Assembly (NCBI GenBank): GCA_030672115.1
Contig: DAOVGZ010000025.1
Coordinates: 1 to 11,693, forward strand
DNA: 11,693 nt
Origin: a bacterium
GTDB lineage: Bacteria > Babelota > Babeliae > Babelales > Vermiphilaceae
Reading direction: 5' to 3'
Every line of letters begins with the position of its first letter. Within the stretch, counting starts at the first letter, position 1. Below the pieces are notes generated by a model. That model was not told where the DNA came from and searched no databases. It was given only the letters and a program-made list of their open reading frames with translations. The position numbers and the translations under genes were made by a program. Shown here piece by piece: positions 6,713-11,693 of the stretch.

Positions 6713-7060
6713 ATGAGTAGAATTAAATCTGGTAAAGTTACAAGAAAAAGACATAAACGTTTACTTAAGAAAACAAAAGGTTTTTGGGGACAACGTAAAA
6801 ACGTCTTTAGACGTGCAAAAGAAACACTTTTACGCGCAATGGCTTATGCCTTTAAAGGTCGTAAGTTAAAAAAACGTGATATGAGATCATTGTTTATTAC
6901 TCGTATTAAAGCTGCAGCAGTACAAAACGGGACTTCTTATAGCAGATTTATCAATGGTCTTAAAAAAGCAAATATTGAACTCAACAGAAAAATGCTCAGT
7001 CAATTGGCAATTTTTGAGCCAGAATCCTTTGCTAAACTTGTTGATATTGCCAAAGGTTGA
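6713..7060 (+). CDS. rplT: 50S ribosomal protein L20
   Basis: L20 binds 23S rRNA early in 50S assembly and represses its own operon in several bacteria. The 115-aa product has the family pattern: basic N-terminal extension 'SRIKSGKVTRKRHKRLLKKTKGFWGQRKNVFRRAKE', then the helical 'RDMRSLFITRIKAAAVQNGTSYSRFINGLKKANIELNRKMLSQLAI' body. The ribosome-binding site GGAG (6701-6704) sits 8 nt before the ATG. It ends the infC-rpmI-rplT block. No T-tailed terminator follows, but a long inverted repeat begins 4 bp after the stop. Confidence 0.97.
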   Translation: MSRIKSGKVTRKRHKRLLKKTKGFWGQRKNVFRRAKETLLRAMAYAFKGRKLKKRDMRSLFITRIKAAAVQNGTSYSRFINGLKKANIELNRKMLSQLAIFEPESFAKLVDIAKG

Positions 7061-7063
7061 GTC

Positions 7064-7119
7064 TCACTTGACAATAATTTGATAAACCGATTAGACTTTT
7101 AATCAAATTATTGTAGTGA
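7064..7119. repeat. Long inverted repeat between rplT and the zapB-like gene
   Basis: ACAATAATTTGAT (7071-7083) pairs perfectly with ATCAAATTATTGT (7102-7114) over an 18-nt loop. After a 2-nt bulge (TG, 7069-7070), TCACT (7064-7068) pairs with AGTGA (7115-7119). No T-tract follows on either strand, so an intrinsic terminator is unlikely. A consensus -35 box lies in the left arm and the -10 lies in the loop, so this could be a regulator-binding site or a processed hairpin. Confidence 0.65.
7068..7097 (+). promoter_or_regulatory. Candidate promoter of the zapB-like/zapA pair
   Basis: A perfect TTGACA (7068-7073) is followed after 18 bp by TAGACT (7092-7097, four of six matches to TATAAT). Transcription would start near 7104, about 54 nt before the zapB-like ATG at 7158. 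It lies within the inverted repeat 7064-7119, so a factor binding the repeat would block it. Confidence 0.45.
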
Positions 7120-7157
7120 AGAAAATTAAGATCTATCTTCTAAAAAAGGGGTTGGTA

Positions 7158-7496
7158 ATGGAAGCTCTCAACGTACTTGAGAATAAAATTTTAACTTTGC
7201 TTAGTTTTATTAAAAAGCTCAAAGTAGAAAATGATTCTTTGAAAAAGGAATGTGAGCAGCTGAAAATAGAATGTACAGAGCTTACAAGCAATCAGGTAAA
7301 AATAAATGAAGAAAATACCTCATTGCATAAAAACGTTGAACAATTAACTAAAAAGTTGGAAACAATTGAAGAATCTATGCTTTTGAATAACAAAGGCATG
7401 GATTTGTTAAATCAAGAAAAAGTAGAAACAAAACTTCTCATAGATGATTTAATTAAAGATATTGATTCCCTCGTAGAGAGCGAAAATCAACAATGA
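7158..7496 (+). CDS. ZapB-like small coiled-coil protein
   Basis: The 112-aa product is almost entirely coiled coil. It opens with 'ALNVLENKILTLLSFIKKLKVENDSLKKECEQLK' and ends with 'LLIDDLIKDIDSLVES', the pattern of short ZapB/TIGR02449-type proteins often encoded just before zapA. Such proteins assist Z-ring assembly together with ZapA; that role is inferred from fold and position. I start at ATG 7158 because AAAAAAGGGG ends 6 nt upstream (7151). An in-frame GTG at 7116 would add 14 residues, lies within the inverted repeat, and has no ribosome-binding site. Its stop overlaps the zapA start by 4 bp (ATGA), showing tight translational coupling. Coiled-coil sequence makes a family call less certain than for its neighbours. 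Confidence 0.7.
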   Translation: MEALNVLENKILTLLSFIKKLKVENDSLKKECEQLKIECTELTSNQVKINEENTSLHKNVEQLTKKLETIEESMLLNNKGMDLLNQEKVETKLLIDDLIKDIDSLVESENQQ

Positions 7497-7783
7497 GTAA
7501 AGAAAAAAAAAAGTATACGGTAACCATTTTTGGTGAGCAGTATACAATTATAAGTGATGATGCGCCTGACCACGTAATGCATGTGGCGGCGCTTGTTGAT
7601 TCTTCTATGCAAGCGATAGCTCAGAACTCAAATTTGTCCGATAAAAAAATTGCTGTACTTACAGCTTTACAGTTTGCAGGCAAGCTTTTGTCTTTAGAGA
7701 GTGCGACCAAAGAAGAAAAAATAAAATATGAGGCACTTGTAAGCCATATTGATCAAGAAGTTTCATCAAAACTTCTTTCTTGA
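7493..7783 (+). CDS. zapA: Cell division protein ZapA
   Basis: ZapA binds and bundles FtsZ filaments at the division site. The 96-aa product shows the family order: strand 'YTVTIFGEQYTIISDD', helix with 'HVMHVAALVDSSMQAIA', then 'LSDKKIAVLTALQFAGKLLSLE' leading into a C-terminal helix for dimer and tetramer contacts. Its start overlaps the preceding coiled-coil gene by 4 bp (ATGA) and no strong separate ribosome-binding site is seen, so translation is probably coupled. A strong terminator follows about 70 bp downstream. Confidence 0.88.
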   Translation: MSKEKKKYTVTIFGEQYTIISDDAPDHVMHVAALVDSSMQAIAQNSNLSDKKIAVLTALQFAGKLLSLESATKEEKIKYEALVSHIDQEVSSKLLS

Positions 7784-7852
7784 GTGAATTCTTTTTCCGT
7801 TGATTTTTTAGTGTAGACATTACGTTTTTATTTGTTTGTTTTGTCTTTTAAT

Positions 7853-7911
7853 GCGTCAGTTGCAGTTTAAATAACAATTTTTTGTTATTTAATTGTTATG
7901 ACGCTTTTTTT
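7853..7911 (+). terminator. Two-part stem-loop terminator after zapA
   Basis: The outer stem GCGTCA (7853-7858) pairs with TGACGC (7899-7904). An inner stem TTAAATAACAA (7867-7877) pairs perfectly with TTGTTATTTAA (7882-7892) over a TTTT loop. Seven T's (7905-7911) and a further T-rich stretch follow. This closes the unit ending in zapA. The 7784-8004 gap otherwise holds only T-rich sequence and the rny promoter. Confidence 0.8.
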
Positions 7912-7951
7912 CTTTTTAGCTTCTTTTCAGTAAAAAATATTTTAGAAAAAT

Positions 7952-7980
7952 TTGAACGTGTAATTTTGTATATATAGAAT
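7952..7980 (+). promoter_or_regulatory. Sigma70-type promoter of rny-ymdB
   Basis: TTGAAC (7952-7957) and TAGAAT (7975-7980) are separated by exactly 17 bp, with an AT-rich TATATA just before the -10. Start would be near 7987, giving a leader of about 18 nt carrying AGGTAGGA (7992-7999). It sits directly after the zapA terminator and before rny, where a promoter is needed. Confidence 0.65.
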
Positions 7981-8004
7981 TTATTTTTATTAGGTAGGAA
8001 TAAA

Positions 8005-9558
8005 ATGGTTTCACTTATAGTAGTTATCGGCTTAGGTGTGTTGTTTTTCAACATATTTTTGCTTTGGTACGCAAAACGAAGTATGGAAAAATCGAACACC
8101 ATGCTATCAGAAGCAAAAGATCGGTTAAAAAATGCCAAGCGTGATATTGAATCAGAACGTAGAGAAGCTTTGCTTAAAGTTAAAGATGATGTTTATAAAC
8201 GTCGTCATGAGTTTGAACACGATATGAAGCGTGAACGCTCGGATGTAGATCGTCTTCATGCTCGCTTGAATACTAAGTACGAAGTCATAGAAAAAAAAGA
8301 ACAACATGTTGATGATCTTCGTAGAGATTTGCAACAAAAAGAACGTGGCTTATTGCGAACGGAAGATTCTCTTCGTTCTGAAGGGAATAAATTAAAAAAT
8401 CTTTATAATGAGCTTGTTACAAAATTGGAACGTTTGAGTAATATGACCCAAGATGAAGCAAAACAAGCTTTATTCGATACACTTTCTTCTGAAGTAAAAC
8501 TTTCAAGCCAAAAATGGATTCAAAAAATAGAAGACGAAGCAAAGCAGCAAGCAAAAAATAAAAGCCGTAGCATTATTATTACCGCTATGCAGAGATATGC
8601 TGCAGAACAAGTTGTTCCACATGCTTCTGGTATTGTTCATTTACCAAGTGATGAGATGAAGGGGCGTATCATTGGGAAAGAAGGCAGAAATATAAAAGCT
8701 CTTGAAATGGCTACAGGAATGGAGTTTGTTATAGGTGATACTCCTGAAGTTATCACTATTTCTGGTTTTAATCCTATTCGTCGAGAAATTGCAAGACGAT
8801 CACTAGATCGTTTAATTGCGGATGGAAGAATTAATCCAACACGCATTGAAGAAACTGTTCAAAAATGTGAAACAGAGCTTGATGAAATTATTCAAGATTA
8901 TGGAAATCAAGCAGTATTAGAACTTAATTTGCAAAGTGTTGCACCAGAAATTATAACACTTTTGGGTAAACTTCACTTTAGAACAAGTTTTTCTCAAAAT
9001 GTTTTATTACACTCAAAAGAAGTGGCTATTATGGCTCGTATGATTGCAGAAGAATTAGGGCTTGACGGTTCTATTGCGCTTCGTGCAGGATTGTTCCATG
9101 ACATAGGTAAAGCTGTTTCGGCTGAGGTTGAAGGACCTCACGCACAAACAGGTGGTGAAGTATTACGTCGTTGCGGGGAAAGTAAGATTATCGTTAACGC
9201 CGTAGAGTCACATCATGAAGAATCCAGCTTTATTTCTCCTTATGCTCCTATTTTGTTAATTGCAGATACTATTTCTGCTTCTCGTCCTGGCGCTCGTAGA
9301 GAAACTCTTACAACCTATTTAAAAAGACTTTCCCGATTGGAAGAAATAGCAAATTCTTTTGACGGAGTTAAAAAAGCTTATGCTTTGCAAGCTGGGCGTG
9401 AGGTTAGAATTATTGTTGAAGAAGATCGCCTTACGGATGATCAATCTCGTGACCTTGCTCGTGATATTGCCAAAAAAGTTGAAGACGAAATGAATTTTCC
9501 AGGGCAAATAAAAATAAACGTGATTCGTGAAAAACGTTCTATTGAGTATGCACGGTAA
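8005..9558 (+). CDS. rny: Ribonuclease Y
   Basis: RNase Y is a membrane-bound endoribonuclease that starts mRNA decay in many bacteria lacking RNase E. The 517-aa product has the full domain order: N-terminal transmembrane helix (about 2-22), long charged coiled coil (about 26-185), KH RNA-binding domain with the GRIIGKEGRNI loop (220-230), and an HD domain with 'HSKEVA' (H336) and the catalytic 'LFHDIGKA' (H365-D366), followed by 'VESHHEE' and 'ILLIADTISASRPGARRE'. Length matches the roughly 520-residue family norm. The ribosome-binding site AGGTAGGA ends 5 nt before the ATG. ymdB follows by 9 bp, an arrangement conserved in Bacillus and many other groups. Confidence 0.97.
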   Translation: MVSLIVVIGLGVLFFNIFLLWYAKRSMEKSNTMLSEAKDRLKNAKRDIESERREALLKVKDDVYKRRHEFEHDMKRERSDVDRLHARLNTKYEVIEKKEQHVDDLRRDLQQKERGLLRTEDSLRSEGNKLKNLYNELVTKLERLSNMTQDEAKQALFDTLSSEVKLSSQKWIQKIEDEAKQQAKNKSRSIIITAMQRYAAEQVVPHASGIVHLPSDEMKGRIIGKEGRNIKALEMATGMEFVIGDTPEVITISGFNPIRREIARRSLDRLIADGRINPTRIEETVQKCETELDEIIQDYGNQAVLELNLQSVAPEIITLLGKLHFRTSFSQNVLLHSKEVAIMARMIAEELGLDGSIALRAGLFHDIGKAVSAEVEGPHAQTGGEVLRRCGESKIIVNAVESHHEESSFISPYAPILLIADTISASRPGARRETLTTYLKRLSRLEEIANSFDGVKKAYALQAGREVRIIVEEDRLTDDQSRDLARDIAKKVEDEMNFPGQIKINVIREKRSIEYAR

Positions 9559-9567
9559 GGATTACAT

Positions 9568-10389
9568 ATGAATAGCATTAGAATTTTGTTTTTAGGCGAT
9601 ATTGTTGGTAAGCCTGGGCGAGCATTATTTCAAAAGCATATTGGTCGACTTGAGCGAGAGCTTGGGTTTGATGGTCTTATAGTTAATGGTGAAAACAGCT
9701 CACATGGTCGCGGAATTACTTCTCGTACAATGAAGTTTTTTAAACATAATGGTGTTAATGTTGTTACGTCAGGAAACCATGTATGGGCAAACAAGGAAAT
9801 TTATTCTTATTTAAATGAAAATAAAGACTTGTTACGGCCTGCAAACTATCCAACAGGGTGTCCTGGTGTTGGTTTTACAACATTTAGTTGTAAGGGTAGG
9901 GAAGTTGCTGTCATTAATGTGCAGGGACGAACTTTTATGCGTGATGATGTTGAGTGTCCGTTTAAAAAAACTGAATCAATTTTATCAATAGTAAAAAAGA
10001 AAACAAAACTTATTTTTGTTGATTTTCATGCAGAAGCTTCATCTGAAAAGATGGGGCTTGCTTATTTTCTTGATGGAAAAGTAAGCGCAGTTTTTGGAAC
10101 TCATTCTCATGTACAAACAGCAGATGAACGTATTTTACCAGGTGGAACTGGATACATAACTGATGCGGGTATGGCCGGATCATTAAATTCTATGATTGGT
10201 ATGACCAAAGCTCCAATTCTTAAGCGATTTTTAACGCAAATGCCTGTTAAATTTGTTGTTGATCTTGCGCCTCCTTTTGTCATGACGGGTGTTTATGTTG
10301 ATGTTGATTTAGATACGGGGAAAACAACAAACATTCAACGAGTCAAAATTATTGATGAAGATCTTTATATAGAAGCCTCTATTAAGTAA
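9568..10389 (+). CDS. ymdB: YmdB-family metallophosphoesterase (TIGR00282)
   Basis: This di-metal phosphoesterase family includes B. subtilis YmdB, which hydrolyses cyclic nucleotides in vitro and influences biofilm and motility gene expression. Metal-site motifs are all present in the 273-aa product: GDIVG (D11), NGENSSHG (N40, E42, N43), SGNHVW (N70, H71), DFHAEASSEK (H154) and GTHSHVQTAD (H179, H181). The product is near the usual family length, so it looks complete and active. The ribosome-binding site AAGGA (9557-9561) overlaps the rny stop codon and sits 6 nt before the ATG. Pairing with rny suggests a link to RNA turnover, but the physiological substrate is unproven. Confidence 0.93.
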   Translation: MNSIRILFLGDIVGKPGRALFQKHIGRLERELGFDGLIVNGENSSHGRGITSRTMKFFKHNGVNVVTSGNHVWANKEIYSYLNENKDLLRPANYPTGCPGVGFTTFSCKGREVAVINVQGRTFMRDDVECPFKKTESILSIVKKKTKLIFVDFHAEASSEKMGLAYFLDGKVSAVFGTHSHVQTADERILPGGTGYITDAGMAGSLNSMIGMTKAPILKRFLTQMPVKFVVDLAPPFVMTGVYVDVDLDTGKTTNIQRVKIIDEDLYIEASIK

Positions 10390-10402
10390 GGATTTAATAA
10401 TT

Positions 10403-11326
10403 ATGTTTCTTGTTGCACTTCTTTATGCGCTCATTGCAGGAACATTTACCATTGGTAAATTAGTTCTACAATATTTTAATCCAATTTTTTTTATTGGTTT
10501 ACGCATGATTCTAGGGGGTTCATTATTACTTGGATATCTTTATTTTTTTAAACGTTCTAATTTGTTTATTAAAAAAAAGAATATTTTTGATTTTGCTTCG
10601 ATTATTTTGTTTCATATTTTTTTTGCTTTTGTTGCAGAGTTTTGGGCCCTTAAATATTTGAGTTCCTCTAAAGTTTGTCTTTTTTATAATTTGTCGCCTT
10701 TTATAGCAGCGATATTCTCATATGTTTGGTTTTCAGAACGTATGACTATAAAAAAGTTTTTTGGCCTGGCTCTAGGTTTTTGTGCCTTTTTACCGGTTTT
10801 GATTGATCGAACCACTGATTCTTCATGTAACGCTGTTGGTTTTTTTTCATGGCCAGAACTTGCAATGCTTTTTTCTGTTGTAAGTGCGACGTACGGTTGG
10901 ATTGTTGTGAAAAAGCTTGGCAAACAAGGCTATAGTATGATTACTGTTAACGGCATAGGTATGTTCTTTGGAGGCATTCTCTCTATTGGTGTCTCCTTTT
11001 TTATTGAAGGAATACCAAGTTTTAGGGCTATTTCTGGGGACGTATCTACTGACATAGCAATAAGTATGGGTTACACATTTCTTTTGATTTTTCTTGCCAA
11101 TGTTGTTTTTTACAATTTATATGGATTTTTGTTACGCAAATATACTGCAACATTTCTTTCTTTTGCCGGTTTTTTAACGCCTATTATAGCTGCGTTTTAT
11201 GGCTGGATTTTTCTTGGTGAGACCATAAGAAGTTCTTTCTTTTTGACAATAGCGTTTGTTTTTGTCGGATTGTATATTTTTTACCAAGAAGAGTTAAGGC
11301 AAGGATATATAACTGCAAAAAATTAA
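10403..11326 (+). CDS. EamA/DMT-family transporter
   Basis: The 307-aa product is highly hydrophobic, with about ten membrane helices arranged as two EamA-like halves. The first half opens 'LLYALIAGTFTIGKLVLQYFNP.FFIGLRMILGG' and includes 'LKYLSSSKVCLFYNLSPFIAAIFSYVWFSERM', the classic helix-4 and turn signature. The second half repeats it as 'YGFLLRKYTATFLSFAGFLTPIIAAFYGWIFLGETI'. Family members move amino acids, sugars, nucleotides or S-adenosylmethionine (Rickettsia Sam is one); the substrate cannot be read. It starts 13 bp after ymdB, with AAGGA (10388-10392) overlapping the ymdB stop, so it is co-transcribed with rny-ymdB. It ends at the long bidirectional terminator. Confidence 0.9.
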   Translation: MFLVALLYALIAGTFTIGKLVLQYFNPIFFIGLRMILGGSLLLGYLYFFKRSNLFIKKKNIFDFASIILFHIFFAFVAEFWALKYLSSSKVCLFYNLSPFIAAIFSYVWFSERMTIKKFFGLALGFCAFLPVLIDRTTDSSCNAVGFFSWPELAMLFSVVSATYGWIVVKKLGKQGYSMITVNGIGMFFGGILSIGVSFFIEGIPSFRAISGDVSTDIAISMGYTFLLIFLANVVFYNLYGFLLRKYTATFLSFAGFLTPIIAAFYGWIFLGETIRSSFFLTIAFVFVGLYIFYQEELRQGYITAKN

Positions 11327-11344
11327 TTAATTGATTAAATTAAT

Positions 11345-11416
11345 TAAAAAATAAATAAAAAAAAGAGCCGAAATATTTAGAATAATATTTCGGCTCTTTT
11401 TTTTATTTATTTTTTA
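11345..11416. terminator. Bidirectional terminator with 33-bp perfect arms
   Basis: Positions 11345-11377 are the exact reverse complement of 11384-11416, separated by a 6-nt TAGAAT loop. The core stem is GAGCCGAAATATT (11365-11377), flanked outward by eight A's on the left and eight T's on the right, then further A/T-rich complementary bases. Read either way it gives a stem followed by a U-run, so it serves both the transporter (+) and the lysine-rich gene (-), whose stop codon lies at its edge. Confidence 0.92.
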
Positions 11417-11693
11417 TAATATTGGAATTAATGGTGGTGGTGTAACCATTTTTTTCTTAGCTACTTTCTTCTTGGTGATTTTCTTTTTAGCAACTTTTTT
11501 CTTAGCTACTTTCTTCTTGGTGACTTTCTTTTTAGCAACCTTTTTCTTAGCTACTTTCTTCTTGATGATTTTCTTTTTAGCAACCTTTTTCTTAGCTACT
11601 TTCTTCTTGGTGATTTTCTTTTTAGCAACCTTTTTCTTAGCTACTTTCTTCTTGGTGACTTTCTTTTTAGCAACTTTTTTCTTAGCTACTTTC
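11414..11693 (-). CDS. Lys/Val/Ala pentapeptide-repeat, histone H1-like protein, partial
   Basis: This is the C-terminal 92 codons of a minus-strand gene that enters from the right edge. It consists of pentapeptides of the form VAKKK, VAKKK and (V/I)(T/I)KKK, giving a 15-residue unit repeated five times, then a short non-basic tail MVTPPPLIPIL. The sequence is more than half lysine with no acidic residue, so it should be unfolded in isolation and bind DNA or RNA by charge. Lys/Ala-rich repeat tails of this kind occur in bacterial histone H1-like proteins (for example chlamydial Hc2, AlgP) and in C-terminal extensions of other nucleoid proteins. The missing N-terminus decides between a pure repeat protein and a tail on a folded domain. 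The stop (11416-11414) touches the shared terminator. Confidence 0.8.
   Translation of the reverse strand, partial: KVAKKKVAKKKVTKKKVAKKKVAKKKITKKKVAKKKVAKKKIIKKKVAKKKVAKKKVTKKKVAKKKVAKKKITKKKVAKKKMVTPPPLIPIL
11450..11693. repeat. Tandem 45-bp repeats inside the lysine-rich gene
   Basis: The motif CTACTTTCTT recurs at 11461, 11506, 11551, 11596 and 11641, exactly 45 bp apart, and begins again at 11686 at the window edge. Each 45-bp unit is three 15-bp sub-units encoding one pentapeptide each. Sub-units of the same phase are nearly identical at third codon positions, with few changes (Val/Ile and Thr/Ile), so the array expanded recently as 45-bp blocks. It continues beyond the right edge. Confidence 0.95.

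Noticed and set aside
7784..7911. 6S RNA gene downstream of zapA
   Set aside because: In proteobacteria ssrS lies just after zapA, so I checked. The stretch is T-rich, about 128 nt to the terminator end, and lacks the long rod with a central open bubble; only the terminator is supported.
8152..8337. Minus-strand open frames across rny (also 8637-8846 and 9319-9507) and in other genes
   Set aside because: They lie wholly inside well-supported + strand genes, show no family pattern and have no ribosome-binding context; they are antisense shadows.
11450..11693. CRISPR array or non-coding satellite
   Set aside because: The 45-bp units are contiguous without unique spacers, and the minus-strand frame stays open with a codon-level pattern, so they are coding repeats.

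Overview
This window is an AT-rich, gene-dense bacterial chromosome segment. It carries mostly housekeeping genes, nearly all on the + strand, with one minus-strand gene entering from each edge. A secreted or anchored ankyrin-repeat protein at the left edge, a Lys/Val/Ala-repeat histone-like protein at the right edge, a DMT-type carrier and strong AT bias together fit a host-associated or intracellular lineage. Candidatus Dependentiae (TM6; Babela-like) is my best guess, but that is inference from gene style, not proof.

Left part (1-1034): the 5' end of an ankyrin-repeat gene (minus) diverges from carD, a CarD/CdnL-type RNA polymerase-binding regulator. The carD leader is unusually GC-rich, and a short GC stem-loop follows the gene.

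Central block (1040-7060): miaA (tRNA i6A37 synthesis), a membrane-anchored SPOR-domain protein, a PpiD/SurA-like periplasmic foldase, recA, infC (IF3), rpmI (L35) and rplT (L20) run head to tail with short gaps and no convincing internal terminator, so they are probably largely co-transcribed. A perfect 20-bp palindrome overlaps the end of recA just ahead of infC, and infC begins at a non-AUG codon.

Division and RNA-decay block (7064-10389): a promoter embedded in a long inverted repeat precedes a ZapB-like coiled-coil gene overlapping zapA by 4 bp. A strong terminator and then a good sigma70-type promoter lead into rny (RNase Y) and ymdB (metallophosphoesterase). In many bacteria pheS-pheT lie between rplT and zapA; here they are absent from that place.

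Right part (10403-11693): an EamA/DMT-family transporter ends at a very long (33-bp arm) bidirectional terminator. That terminator is shared with a convergent gene made of 45-bp tandem repeats encoding VAKKK-type pentapeptides.

I see no CRISPR array, insertion sequence, tRNA, rRNA or phage module, and no clear new multi-gene system. The most unusual elements are the repeat protein, the palindromic intergenic elements, and the start-site arrangements of miaA and infC.
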